Source: an uncultured Clostridia bacterium (GTDB lineage: Bacteria > Bacillota > Clostridia > TANB77 > CAG-508). Taken from it: 64,000 nucleotides of DNA. The notes under the pieces are model-generated. The model was not told the origin of the DNA, made no database searches, and saw only the letters and a program-made list of their open reading frames with translations. Positions 35,322 through 44,704 of this stretch are shown here, one piece after another. Position 1 is the first letter of the stretch. The number at the start of each line of letters is the position of its first letter. The position numbers and the translations under genes were made by a program. The DNA is taken from positions 27,635-91,634 of the forward strand of contig CAKPLT010000005.1 of NCBI GenBank assembly GCA_934167755.1, written 5' to 3'.

Positions 35322-35342
35322 TCCTTAGCAACAAATCTCTGT

Positions 35343-35367
35343 AAAACTGCTCAGACTGAGCAGTTTT
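35343..35367. terminator. Bidirectional terminator between the 71-aa gene and sufC
   Basis: AAAACTGCTCA-gac-TGAGCAGTTTT is a perfect 11-bp stem followed by ATTTAT; it ends at the sufC stop codon and serves both convergent genes. Confidence 0.8.
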
Positions 35368-36103
35368 ATTTATATTGCGCATATCCTGTTTCTTCAATCT
35401 CTTCAGCTAATTCAGCTGTTGAAGTTTTTACAATTTGTCCATTTACTAAAACATGTACATAATCAACTTTTAAATGATTTAATATTCTTGTATTATGAGT
35501 AATAATTAATACTCCATTTTCATCATTTTTAAACATTTCGATACCTTTAGAAACTATTTTTATAGCATCAACATCAAGTCCTGAATCTGTTTCATCTAAT
35601 ATTGCAAGTTTTGGATTTAATACAAGCATTTGTAAAATTTCATTTTTCTTTTTCTCTCCACCAGAGAATCCAACATTTAAGTTTCTTTCAATTAATTTTG
35701 GATTCATACTTAATTCTTCTGAATATTTTTTTACAGTATCTTTAAATTCAAAGATTTTAACAGGTTTTTCTGTTAGTTTATTTTTTGCATATTTTAAGAA
35801 ATTCATTGTCGAAATCCCTGGTATTTCTTCTGGTAATTGGAATGACATAAAAATCCCTTTTTTAGCAATTTGATCTGTACTTAAATCATTTATATTTTCT
35901 CCTTCAAATTCTACTGAACCACTTATTTTTGTGTATTGTGGATTATTTAAAATAACATTTGCAAGTGTTGATTTTCCAGCACCATTTGGTCCCATTATTA
36001 CATGAACTTCACCTTTTTTTATATTTAAGTTTAATCCTTTTAAAATTTCTTTTTCTCCTGCATTAACATGTAAATCTTTTATTTCTAATAATTTGTCACT
36101 CAT
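35366..36103 (-). CDS. sufC: Fe-S assembly ATPase SufC
   Basis: The protein is 245 aa. This soluble ABC-type ATPase drives SufBCD. Walker A GPNGAGKST, signature region VGFSGGEKKKNEI (the Suf-type variant), Walker B LAILDETDSGLD and switch His in ITHNTR are intact. It starts 4 bp after the DtxR-type regulator gene, so the two form one operon. Confidence 0.97.
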   Translation of the reverse strand: MSDKLLEIKDLHVNAGEKEILKGLNLNIKKGEVHVIMGPNGAGKSTLANVILNNPQYTKISGSVEFEGENINDLSTDQIAKKGIFMSFQLPEEIPGISTMNFLKYAKNKLTEKPVKIFEFKDTVKKYSEELSMNPKLIERNLNVGFSGGEKKKNEILQMLVLNPKLAILDETDSGLDVDAIKIVSKGIEMFKNDENGVLIITHNTRILNHLKVDYVHVLVNGQIVKTSTAELAEEIEETGYAQYK

Positions 36104-36107
36104 TTTC

Positions 36108-36563
36108 TTATTCCTTTCTTGCTTTTGATGTTCTTTTTATACAACATCTACATTTCTCTTGATTTATATCATAATTACAATCTAAACTCTTTAGTCCCAA
36201 AACTTTATGAACATATTTAGCCAATTTATTTGTTGTATCATCTTCAATAACTGACTTTATTCTTTCAGCATCAGTTTTAGCTTGTTCTTCTTCTAAATTT
36301 AAAACTTCTTTTAAAAATACATAAACTATGTCATATGTTTCTAATATTTTTTGAGCTAGATTTTCTCCATCTTCTGTTAGTTCTATTGTTCCATATGTTT
36401 CATAATTTATTAGTTTTTCTTCTTTTAAATTATTTAGTGCTTTATTTACACTTGGTTTTGAACAATTCATTTTGTTTGCAATATCTGTTACTCTAATGTT
36501 TCCATTTTGTTTTTTGAGCACATACATTGTTTTTAAATATTCTTCTAATGATTTTGTTATCAT
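36108..36563 (-). CDS. DtxR/MntR-family metal-dependent transcriptional regulator
   Basis: The protein is 151 aa. An N-terminal winged helix-turn-helix (ITKSLEEYLKTMYVLKKQ...IRVTDIANKMNCSKPSVNKALNNLKEEKL) is followed by the dimerisation and metal-binding region (DAERIKSVIEDDT). The C-terminal part carries the unusual cysteine cluster CNYDINQEKCRCCIKR. A longer frame to 36641 begins inside the promoter; ATG 36563 has an AAGGAG site. It is followed at once by sufC and probably senses Fe(II) or the cluster state to control itself and suf. Confidence 0.9.
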   Translation of the reverse strand: MITKSLEEYLKTMYVLKKQNGNIRVTDIANKMNCSKPSVNKALNNLKEEKLINYETYGTIELTEDGENLAQKILETYDIVYVFLKEVLNLEEEQAKTDAERIKSVIEDDTTNKLAKYVHKVLGLKSLDCNYDINQEKCRCCIKRTSKARKE

Positions 36564-36950
36564 GTATTTCTCCTTTTTACAGTTTTTGTTAACTTTGGTT
36601 AACATTATAATATATAAGTATATGTTTGTCAAGGCTAACAATAAAATTTACCAATGTAAACACCAATTTGTAATAAAAAATTCTGCTACTTGATAATCGT
36701 TTATTAAAAATTAGTATAAAGAAAGGACTTAAAATATAAACTTTGAATGAAATGACGAATGTGCATGGAGAAATTTTAGAAATTCTTATGCAGTTTTATG
36801 GTAAGAGTTCACGATAGTGGAAAGGACCCATAAAACAAATTAGAATTTTTTAAATTTCGTAATAAGCCGAGGAATGTAATGAAAAGTTTATATTTCAAGT
36901 CTTTCTTATAAAAACAAATTAAAACGATTATCCAGTAGCAAAATTTTTTA
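36564..36950. other. 387-bp intergenic region: regulator promoter and palindromic element E4
   Basis: The first 70 bp hold the DtxR operon promoter. The rest is the long palindromic element E4. No ORF with a ribosome site is visible. Confidence 0.6.
36587..36632 (-). promoter_or_regulatory. Promoter with palindromic operator of the DtxR-sufC operon
   Basis: TTGACA (36627-36632) and TATAAT (36604-36609) are 17 bp apart. A perfect palindrome TGTTAAC-CAAA-GTTAACA (minus-strand reading, 36587-36604) touches the -10 box and covers the likely start point. It resembles DtxR-family half-sites (GTTAAC/GGTTAA), and is the best candidate for autoregulation. A second half-like site TTGTTAGCC lies just upstream of -35. 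Confidence 0.75.
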
Positions 36951-36955
36951 TTACA
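36669..36955. repeat. Long palindromic element E4
   Basis: The outer arms of about 75 bp (36669-36744 and 36883-36955) start TGTAATAAAAAATT and include TGCTACTKGATAATCGTTT and AAAGAAAGGACTT/AAGTCTTTCTT. The core of about 138 bp folds further: AAATTTTAGAAATTCT with AGAATTTTTTAAATTT, then GTTTTATGG with CCATAAAAC. A segment CGAATGTGCATGGAGAAAT resembles one in E1. The right end overlaps the mgtA stop codon. Confidence 0.75.
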
Positions 36956-39578
36956 ACCATTCATGATATTTCTTTATATATACTTTCTTTATAAAGCTGA
37001 CTATAACAAAATATCCAATAACTAATCCTAATAAGTACAAATAAAATACTGGTGGTAAAATTACAAAATTAAATGATTTCACACCATACAATATAATTGG
37101 CGTTATAATTGTTAATATTCCTGAAAATAGTGTCAGTAACATTAATTTTTTTGAAGCATTTGATTCTATAAATGGCTTTTTGCTTGTTCTTACATTGTAG
37201 ATTATCATTAATTCTGTTATTAAACATGTTACAAACCATGCTGTTTGGAAATATGCTTGTTTTTCTATTCCATTGTATCCTAAAATAAACCAAAAAATAA
37301 TAAATGATATTACATCTATTAGTGAACTTGTTATTCCCATAACTTGCATAAATTTTGATATTCCTTTTGTGTTCCATTTTTTAGGTTTTCTCAAAAATTC
37401 CTCATCAACATTATCATATGGTATTCCTATTTGCGAAAAATCATATATGAAATCTTGTATTAACATTTGAATTGGTAATAATGGTAAAAATGGTAGAAAA
37501 ATACTTGCTATCATTATACTAAATACATCTCCAAAGTCTGAACTTAATGCCATTTTCATGTATTTTATAATATTTCCATATACTTTTCTTCCTTCAATTA
37601 CTCCATCATAAATAACATTCAAATTTCTTTCAAGCAAAATTATGTCACTTGCTTCTTTTGCAATATCTGTTGCTGTATTTACTGATATTCCTATATCAGC
37701 TTTATGTAATGATGGCGAATCATTTACTCCATCCCCCATATATCCGACTACATGTCCATTGTTTTTATATGTTGAAACAACTCTTTCTTTTTGTAAAGGA
37801 TTTAGCCTTGCAAAAACATCTACTTCTTCAACTCTTTTTGAAAGTTCTTCATCTGTTAATTTGTCAATATCTGTTCCTAAAAGAATATCATTTCCATTTA
37901 ATCCAGATAAGTTACAAATGTTTTTTGTCGCATATGGATTGTCACCTGTTAAAATTTTTGTTTTTACTCCTATTTTACGCAATTTATTTATTGTATTTGC
38001 AACTCCTTTTTTAGGAGGATCTAGAAATCCTATGAATCCAATAAATGTCATATCTCTCTCATAAGAACTATCTAACACATCTATTCCTGGATAATCTCTT
38101 TTTTCTGCTAAAGCTATAACTTGCATTCCTGTTTCTGCAAGTTCTTTTGCTTTTGCTTCTACTTTTTCTATTATCTCTTGTGTAATTTCTTCTAATTGTC
38201 CATTTCTTTTTACTTTTGTACAGCTTTTTATTACTTCTTCTAGCGCTCCTTTTGTAATCATTCTATATTGCGAACCTTTTCTCACTATAACACTCATTTT
38301 CTTTCTGTCATAGTCAAATGGTATTTCATCTATTTTTTCATATTTTTCAATTTTTTCTTCTATTTGATGTTCTTTTCCATATACAAGAATTGCTCTATCT
38401 ACTAAGTTCTTCATTCCAGTTCCATAAAAACTATTTAGATATGCATATTCAAGTATATTCATGTTTTCTTTTCCTTCAATATCAATATATTTTTGAAGTG
38501 TTATTTTATCTTCTGTTAATGTACCAGTTTTATCTGTACATAATATGTCTATTGCTCCCAAATTTTGAATTGATTCTATTCTTTTTACTAATGTTTTCTT
38601 TTTTGCTAATGATTTGCTTCCTTTTGTTAAATTTACATTTACTATCATTGGTAACATACTTGGAGTTATTCCAACTGCAACTGATAATGCAAATAGAATC
38701 GCTTCATTGAAATTTCCTTTTATTACTCCATCAATAATTAAAACTGCAAAACATACTGCTACCATGTATCTTATTAGCATGTTTGTAATATTTTTCATTC
38801 CTTTTTCAAAATTGGTACTTTCCTTTTTTACATCAACTTCTTTTCCCATTTTGCCTAGATATGTTTTAAATCCTGTTCTGATTACTACAGCTGTTGCTTT
38901 TCCACTAATAACACTTGCTCCCATTAAACAAATATTTTCAATATCAAATATTTCTTTTGTTTCACTTGCTATTACTTTCTTTTCTATTGGTGCACTTTCT
39001 CCTGTAAATACTGATTGATTAATGAATAAATCCTTGCTTTCTATAATTTTTACATCTGCAGGAATTATTGCACCTGCATTTAATTTTATGATATCTCCTA
39101 TTACAACATCTTCTACCTTAATCTCTTTTTCTTTATTGTCTCTTAATACATTTGTTTTTGATGTAATTCTATTTTTTAATTGTTTATTAAACTTATATAC
39201 TGAATAATCCTGTACAAATCTGATATTGGCACTAACAAATGCTATTGCGACAATAATCGCTGAACCAAGTTTATCACCTAAGCAGAAATTTATTATTGCT
39301 AAAAATAGTAATATTATAATAAATTGGTCCTTAAATGAATTTATATAAAAGTAAAACCAACTTTTATTGTCTTCTTTTACTACTTTATTTTTTCCATTTT
39401 GTTCTAATCTTAAATTTGCTTCTTTGGTGGTAAGTCCACTGTCTTCAGTACTCTTATATTTTTCTAAAGTTTCATTTGATGTTAATTGTGCTTCTTTTGT
39501 ATATTCTGCCAAATCTTCTGTGTCATTTACTTTTAATAAATTCTTTTTTACTTTTTTTATATCAAATATTTGAATCAT
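36951..39578 (-). CDS. mgtA: Magnesium-translocating P-type ATPase
   Basis: The protein is 875 aa. It uses ATP to import Mg2+. The actuator motif FTGESAPIEKK, the phosphorylated Asp in ILCTDKTGTLT, the hinge MGDGVNDSPSLHKAD and the type IIIB signature SSDFGDVFSIMIAS are intact; about ten membrane segments are visible. Length fits MgtA/MgtB. It follows the m5C methyltransferase gene by 18 bp, so it has no own leader and no M-box riboswitch is seen. Confidence 0.95.
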   Translation of the reverse strand: MIQIFDIKKVKKNLLKVNDTEDLAEYTKEAQLTSNETLEKYKSTEDSGLTTKEANLRLEQNGKNKVVKEDNKSWFYFYINSFKDQFIIILLFLAIINFCLGDKLGSAIIVAIAFVSANIRFVQDYSVYKFNKQLKNRITSKTNVLRDNKEKEIKVEDVVIGDIIKLNAGAIIPADVKIIESKDLFINQSVFTGESAPIEKKVIASETKEIFDIENICLMGASVISGKATAVVIRTGFKTYLGKMGKEVDVKKESTNFEKGMKNITNMLIRYMVAVCFAVLIIDGVIKGNFNEAILFALSVAVGITPSMLPMIVNVNLTKGSKSLAKKKTLVKRIESIQNLGAIDILCTDKTGTLTEDKITLQKYIDIEGKENMNILEYAYLNSFYGTGMKNLVDRAILVYGKEHQIEEKIEKYEKIDEIPFDYDRKKMSVIVRKGSQYRMITKGALEEVIKSCTKVKRNGQLEEITQEIIEKVEAKAKELAETGMQVIALAEKRDYPGIDVLDSSYERDMTFIGFIGFLDPPKKGVANTINKLRKIGVKTKILTGDNPYATKNICNLSGLNGNDILLGTDIDKLTDEELSKRVEEVDVFARLNPLQKERVVSTYKNNGHVVGYMGDGVNDSPSLHKADIGISVNTATDIAKEASDIILLERNLNVIYDGVIEGRKVYGNIIKYMKMALSSDFGDVFSIMIASIFLPFLPLLPIQMLIQDFIYDFSQIGIPYDNVDEEFLRKPKKWNTKGISKFMQVMGITSSLIDVISFIIFWFILGYNGIEKQAYFQTAWFVTCLITELMIIYNVRTSKKPFIESNASKKLMLLTLFSGILTIITPIILYGVKSFNFVILPPVFYLYLLGLVIGYFVIVSFIKKVYIKKYHEWL

Positions 39579-39596
39579 TTGTACTCCTCCTAAGAT

Positions 39597-40481
39597 TTAT
39601 TTTATTTTTCTAATCTTTGCTACAAAAAATCCTTCATAATTTTCTGTTGGGCATACAGTAATTGTTCCTTCTATTTTACTTGGTAAAGCAACAATGTTTT
39701 CCATTAAATTTATAGGTTCTATTTTTGCATTCGCTTTTGTTAATACTTTTTCTAGTATCTCTTCATTTTCTTGTTTTAAAATAGAACATGTAGAATATAC
39801 TATTTCTCCACCTGGCTTTAATATTTTTAATGCTTTTTTTAATAATTCTTCTTGTGTTTTAGAAGATCTTTTTATTAATTCTTCATTAAAGTTCTTATCA
39901 AATATACACATTGTCCCGCTTCCACTACATGGTGCATCTAAAAGAATTTTGTCAAATAAAAAGAAATCGCTTAATTTCCTTGCATCTTCTAACATTACAT
40001 TTACACAGCCTACTCCTTGTTTTTGCAAATTGTGTTTTAATCTTTCTGCTCTTATCTTGTTTTTTTCAACAGCTGTAATAAATGCTTTGTTATTTGTAAT
40101 TGCTGCTATTTGAGTTGTCTTACCTCCTGGTGCAGCTGCCATATCTAATATGTTTTCTCCTTCTTTAGGTTCTAATATTATTGGTGGCAACATTGATGAT
40201 AGACTCTGTAAATATATTTCTCCATTTTCATATATTTCAAGTTTTCTGATTTCTTCTTCTCTTGCATTTTTTATAATTAATGCATCTCTATTCCAATCTA
40301 CTTCTTGAAATTCTATTTGAGCTTGATTTAAGCATTCTTTTATTTTTTCTTCTGTTGTTTTTATTGTATTAATTCTTAATGTTACATTTTTTTGCTTTTT
40401 ATATCCTTCAATTATTTTATTTGTTATTTCATTATCATATTGCTTTTGCAACATTTTTTCTAAAAATTGTGGTATTTGCAT
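39597..40481 (-). CDS. NOL1/NOP2/Sun-family RNA cytosine-C5 methyltransferase
   Basis: The protein is 294 aa. The SAM site is LDMAAAPGGKTTQI, motif IV is DAPCSGSGT and motif VI is YSTCS, giving the two catalytic cysteines. There is an N-terminal RNA-binding part but no C-terminal PUA-type domain, so it is shorter than RsmF of E. coli (about 480 aa). It probably methylates rRNA or tRNA; the site cannot be told. Confidence 0.9.
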   Translation of the reverse strand: MQIPQFLEKMLQKQYDNEITNKIIEGYKKQKNVTLRINTIKTTEEKIKECLNQAQIEFQEVDWNRDALIIKNAREEEIRKLEIYENGEIYLQSLSSMLPPIILEPKEGENILDMAAAPGGKTTQIAAITNNKAFITAVEKNKIRAERLKHNLQKQGVGCVNVMLEDARKLSDFFLFDKILLDAPCSGSGTMCIFDKNFNEELIKRSSKTQEELLKKALKILKPGGEIVYSTCSILKQENEEILEKVLTKANAKIEPINLMENIVALPSKIEGTITVCPTENYEGFFVAKIRKIK

Positions 40482-40572
40482 ATCATCATTTCATTCCTTC
40501 CTCAGGCAAGTTTTCGGTTGAAATCGAACCGTTTCCAACCATTTCATTTTTGCTATTATTTTAGCATATTGC

Positions 40573-40607
40573 CAAAAAAATCACAAGAGTGATTTTCTCG
40601 TGATTTT
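40573..40607 (-). terminator. Terminator of the 443-aa hypothetical gene
   Basis: On the minus strand AAAATCACGAG-aaaatca-CTCTTGTGATTTT is followed by TTTGG. It overlaps the stop codon. Confidence 0.75.
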
Positions 40608-41937
40608 ACTTTTCAGGTTCGCCTTTTTTTCTTGCATCCTGATTTTTTTTAATTTCTTTTGTCTGGATTGCTTGCTGTTGCTGTTCTAATATATTAGAAA
40701 TCGCTTTTGCAGTGTCTATTTGTTTTTCAACTGGTAATTTTCTTATACCTGTACTTATATCTGATATAATTGAGTCTAATTCTTTTTGCTGTTGTGTTTT
40801 GTTTTCATTAGCTTTTAATGTTTGCATAAAATCTCTTACAACTTTTTCCCTATCTCTTGTTTTCATTTTTTCTAGGATTCTTTTTAAATTTTTCCATTCT
40901 TCTACTGTGTCACCTCTTAGCTGTCTTTTTATAATTTCTATATCATCTTTTTTTAATTTTTCTTCACGGCAGGACTTTTTTACTGTGCTTATAAAAAGAC
41001 TTAACTCTTCATCATTTAATTTTCTTAGTTCTTCAATTTGTGGGACAGCAATATCTCCTATATCCTCAAAATTTTTTGCAACTTCTTTTGCTATATTTTC
41101 TAGTATTTTTTCTTTTACTAATTTTTTCTGCTCTTCACCATATTCACGATATTGTCTGCTTGGTTCATCATAAGAATTTTTAATTTTATTATATTCTTTT
41201 TCAGTTAATAATGGTAAGTTTATTTCAAGCATTTCTGTTGCTGGTATAATTCTCATCAATGTTGGAATTTTGGGTCCACCAAATTCCATACAATCTAATG
41301 CAACTTTTTTTGCAATAACTCTTTCTAATTTTTCATTTATTTTTCCTGTTCTTGTTTTTATTTCTAATTCTTCTATACTTCTTATTAATTCATTATCATT
41401 CATTTTTCCACAATTATTATAAATATTGCCCAATTGTAAAATTATCTCATTTTCTTTTTCTTCAAGCTTTCTTTTTTGTTCTTCTTCTAACTTTCTTTTT
41501 ATTTCTGCTTGTTGTTCTTTTTGTATTTCTTCATCTGGTATTTGTTCTACTAATTTTTGAGCAGTAGCAGTACTCACTGGTGCTTCTTGTATAATTTCTG
41601 TTATTGCTTCTGATGCAAGGTCAACTTTTTTTACTGCTTCAACTGTTGCTTTTTCAGATTTTATATCTGGTATTTGTTTTATAATTTCTACTAAACTATT
41701 ATCTGATAGATCTGTGTCTTCTTGTACCTTTTTTAAGAATTCTCCAACTGGCATATCTGGATGTTCTTGAATTATTTCAAGTACAATATTCATAGCTTTT
41801 TCATTTGCTTCTCTTTTTGTTTCACTTTCCTCATATATGTTTTGTACTGCTTCTATGCCTTCTTGTAATTTGTTCTGTTCAGCATTTTTTTGTTTTAATC
41901 GTGGTATTATTTTATACACAAGTTCTTTTAAATTCAT
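40606..41937 (-). CDS. Hypothetical helical protein with repeated motifs
   Basis: The protein is 443 aa, almost fully alpha-helical and highly charged. Residues about 45-135 contain short repeats of the form (x)II(K/Q)(E/Q)xP (for example EIIQEHPDMP, EIIKQIPDIK, EIIQEAPVST, KLVEQIPDEE), spaced about 15-35 residues. A coiled-coil stretch rich in Glu, Lys and Gln follows (about 135-165), and a second coiled region closes the protein. There is no signal peptide. I recognise no family. A promoter TTGACG-18-TATAAT overlaps the end of feoB (41974-42003), so it has its own unit. Confidence 0.65.
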   Translation of the reverse strand: MNLKELVYKIIPRLKQKNAEQNKLQEGIEAVQNIYEESETKREANEKAMNIVLEIIQEHPDMPVGEFLKKVQEDTDLSDNSLVEIIKQIPDIKSEKATVEAVKKVDLASEAITEIIQEAPVSTATAQKLVEQIPDEEIQKEQQAEIKRKLEEEQKRKLEEKENEIILQLGNIYNNCGKMNDNELIRSIEELEIKTRTGKINEKLERVIAKKVALDCMEFGGPKIPTLMRIIPATEMLEINLPLLTEKEYNKIKNSYDEPSRQYREYGEEQKKLVKEKILENIAKEVAKNFEDIGDIAVPQIEELRKLNDEELSLFISTVKKSCREEKLKKDDIEIIKRQLRGDTVEEWKNLKRILEKMKTRDREKVVRDFMQTLKANENKTQQQKELDSIISDISTGIRKLPVEKQIDTAKAISNILEQQQQAIQTKEIKKNQDARKKGEPEK

Positions 41938-41991
41938 TAATCTCACCTTTTCTTTTATAAATTAAATCAATTAATTATAATATTATAATAC

Positions 41992-44172
41992 CTAATTCGT
42001 CAATATTTCTGATTTATTTTTCACATATTTTTCACAATCTCTATAATATGGACATCTATTACATTTGTTATTTTTGTTTATTTTTGATTTTAAAATGAAA
42101 TATGCAATTGTAAAAATCGCTACTGTAACTAACATATCAGATAGTCTAAATGTTTTATTTTCAATTCTGCTTCCAATTTGATATACTAGTGTTGCTAAAA
42201 ACCATGCCAAAGCTATTTGAAAGATTATTACTCTTAATGTTTTTTTAATTCCACCTAATTCTTTTTTCATTGCCCCTATTGCTCCAAAACATGGTGCACT
42301 AAATAAATTAAATACCATAAATGCATATGCTGATGCCATTGTAAAAAAATCAAATATTCCACTTTTGAAAATTTGACTACTTTCTACTGTATCTTTTGAC
42401 AATCCCGCTATTATTGACATTGAAGATATTACTTGTTCTTTTGCAACCAAGCCTTGAATTGCTGATACTGTTGCTCCCCAACTGTTTGTTCCAAGCATTG
42501 GGTAAAATATCCAAGATATTGTCTTTCCTATTGATGCTAATATACTGTTTTCTATACTTACCCCATATTCAAATTTCAGTGAAAAAGATAATAAAAACCA
42601 TATTACAATTGAACAAATTAATATTGTACTTCCAGCTCTTTTTATAAATGCAACCACTTTTTCAAAAACATCTTTTGCAACATATTTTATACTTGGCATT
42701 TTATATTCTGGTAACTCAGAAATATATGTACTACTTGTATTTTTAAATATAAATTTTTTCATTACTATTGCGCTAGTTATTATCACTGCTATTGCAAAAA
42801 AATATAATGATACTGATACAAGTCCTGAATTTTCGCTAAAAAAATAGCTGGAAAACAATACTATTATTGGTAATTTAGCACTACATGGTATAAAAGGAGT
42901 TAAAATTGTTGTCATTTTTCTCTCATCTTCATTTTCAATTATTCTTGTTCCCATTATTCCAGGTACACTACACCCTGAGCCAACTATAAATGGAATCAGA
43001 CTTTTTCCGCTTAAACCAATTTTTCTAAAAATTTTATCCAATAATAATGCTATTCTTGACATATATCCAGTTGTCTCTAATATAGATATGCATATAAATA
43101 AAATTATTAATTGAGGAATAAAGCTCAAAACTGATCCAACACCTGCAATCATTCCATCAACAACTAAACTATTTATCCACTTAGATGTTCCTATAATTTC
43201 TAAACCTATTCTTACTTTTTCTCCAAAACTATGTATAAAGTTAGATATCCAGTCTACCGTAAAATTTCCTATTACTCCAACTGATAAATAATATACAAAA
43301 AACATAATTGCTATAAATATAGGAAATGCCAGCCATTTATTCAAAAATACTTTATCTAACTTATCTGACATTGTTTCTTTTAAGTTTTTTTCCACTATAT
43401 ATTTTTCTTTATTATTTAAACTAAAATTTACATATCTAATTGTTTCATTTTTGACTTGTTCTATAAATTTATATCTTTCTGTTGCTATTATTTCTTCCAA
43501 ATCTGTGTCATAATTCTGTACTAAATCTTGTTGAATATTTTTTATCTGAAGTGTATTTAAGTCTTTAAATCTTTCGTCATTTTCAAGTAATTTCACAGCA
43601 GTAAATCTCTTATGACTTATTTCTTGATGAATTAAATTTTCAACTTTTTTTATTGATTCTTCCACTAGTGCATCATATATATATAATCTGTTATATAATT
43701 TCGTAACTGTTATTTCTTTTATTAATTCATCTATTCCTATTCCTTTTAATGCCGATATTTTTATAACTGTTGTTCCTAAAATTTGTTCTAATTTATTTTC
43801 ATTTATAGCAAGTCCCTTTTTTTCTAATATATCTGCCATATTTAATGCAACAATTACCCTTGAATCTAATTCTAGTAATTGTGTAGTTAAATATAAGCTT
43901 CTTTCAAGTGATGTGCTATCAATTATATTTATAATTACATCAGGGTTTTCGTCAAATATAAACTTTCTAGAAATATCTTCTTCAACACTATATGGGCTTA
44001 ATGAATATATTCCTGGCAGATCTGTAATTTCATAGTTTGTCTCTTTGATAATTCCTGTCTTCTTTTCTATTGTTACACCTGGCCAATTTCCAATTTTTGC
44101 ATTCATTCCAGTTAATACATTAAATAATGTTGTTTTTCCACTGTTTTGATTTCCAACTAAAGCAATTTTCAT
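41992..44172 (-). CDS. feoB: Ferrous iron transporter FeoB
   Basis: The protein is 726 aa. The N-terminal G domain has G1 GNQNSGKTTLFN (Gln in place of the usual Pro), NWPGVTIEKK, G3 DLPGIYSL and G4 NMAD. Two gate domains with about ten membrane segments follow (GSGCSVPGIMGTR, FIPCSAKLPI). The C-terminal tail CNRCPYYRDC is a small Cys cluster often seen in Firmicute FeoB. It follows feoA by 24 bp. Confidence 0.96.
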   Translation of the reverse strand: MKIALVGNQNSGKTTLFNVLTGMNAKIGNWPGVTIEKKTGIIKETNYEITDLPGIYSLSPYSVEEDISRKFIFDENPDVIINIIDSTSLERSLYLTTQLLELDSRVIVALNMADILEKKGLAINENKLEQILGTTVIKISALKGIGIDELIKEITVTKLYNRLYIYDALVEESIKKVENLIHQEISHKRFTAVKLLENDERFKDLNTLQIKNIQQDLVQNYDTDLEEIIATERYKFIEQVKNETIRYVNFSLNNKEKYIVEKNLKETMSDKLDKVFLNKWLAFPIFIAIMFFVYYLSVGVIGNFTVDWISNFIHSFGEKVRIGLEIIGTSKWINSLVVDGMIAGVGSVLSFIPQLIILFICISILETTGYMSRIALLLDKIFRKIGLSGKSLIPFIVGSGCSVPGIMGTRIIENEDERKMTTILTPFIPCSAKLPIIVLFSSYFFSENSGLVSVSLYFFAIAVIITSAIVMKKFIFKNTSSTYISELPEYKMPSIKYVAKDVFEKVVAFIKRAGSTILICSIVIWFLLSFSLKFEYGVSIENSILASIGKTISWIFYPMLGTNSWGATVSAIQGLVAKEQVISSMSIIAGLSKDTVESSQIFKSGIFDFFTMASAYAFMVFNLFSAPCFGAIGAMKKELGGIKKTLRVIIFQIALAWFLATLVYQIGSRIENKTFRLSDMLVTVAIFTIAYFILKSKINKNNKCNRCPYYRDCEKYVKNKSEILTN

Positions 44173-44195
44173 ATTATTATCAGTCCTTTCTAAAA

Positions 44196-44444
44196 TTATA
44201 ATATCTCAACTTCTATTTTTCTAAGATCTTCTTTCCTAATACATAATTCATAATCTCTTAAACTGATATCAATTGGATCTCCCATTGGAGCTATTTTTTT
44301 TATTGTAATTTTGGTTCCTCTTGTAATTCCCATATCTAATAGATGTCTTCTAATTGCTTTATTATCTTCATTTAATTTTATTACCTTTGCTTTTTGTCCT
44401 ATTTTTAAGTCTGATAGATTACACTTTTCACCACTTTTTTTCAT
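44196..44444 (-). CDS. feoA: Ferrous iron transport protein FeoA
   Basis: The protein is 82 aa, an SH3-like domain: LSDLKIGQKAKVIKL, LLDMGITRGTKITI, PIDISLRDYELCIRKED. It is the normal partner of FeoB. The gene opens the operon with an AAGGTGA site. I could not find a clear DtxR-type operator in front of it. Confidence 0.95.
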   Translation of the reverse strand: MKKSGEKCNLSDLKIGQKAKVIKLNEDNKAIRRHLLDMGITRGTKITIKKIAPMGDPIDISLRDYELCIRKEDLRKIEVEIL

Positions 44445-44557
44445 TTTTAATCACTCACCTTTTTGGCAAATTATATAACATTAAAAATCCAAAAAAAATA
44501 GAACATTGTCGAAAGGTCTAAATATTTCTTTAATATTTCTATTAAATTCATTTATTT

Positions 44558-44666
44558 AATCCCCAAATATCATTTTGCCGTTTAACTGCGGATGCTCCGC
44601 TATTTTAAATTTGTTTAATACAAATTTAAAACACCTTGTTAAACTTTAAAATGATATTTGGGGATT
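44558..44666. repeat. Palindromic multi-stem element E3
   Basis: Perfect 19-bp outer arms (AATCCCCAAATATCATTTT and complement) enclose GTTTAAC, the hairpin GCGGA-TGC-TCCGC, the hairpin TTTTAAATTTG-TTTAATA-CAAATTTAAAA and ACACCTTGTTAAAC. It is the forward version of the minus-strand E2 core. It lies about 40 bp 3' of the ABC permease gene and about 110 bp upstream of feoA. Confidence 0.82.
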
Positions 44667-44704
44667 ATTATAATTTTAATTTAATACCTAAAATTTTATA
44701 TTTA

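Noticed and set aside
37069..37377. A 102-aa minus-strand frame inside mgtA
   Set aside because: It lies fully within the mgtA coding region in another frame with no ribosome site and an odd composition.
39579..39597. A possible M-box (Mg2+ riboswitch) before mgtA
   Set aside because: Only 18 bp separate mgtA from the gene before it; there is no room for a riboswitch.
40495..40560. Dyad CGGTT...AACCG upstream of the m5C methyltransferase as a member of repeat family R
   Set aside because: It can form a short stem but does not share sequence with either copy of R.
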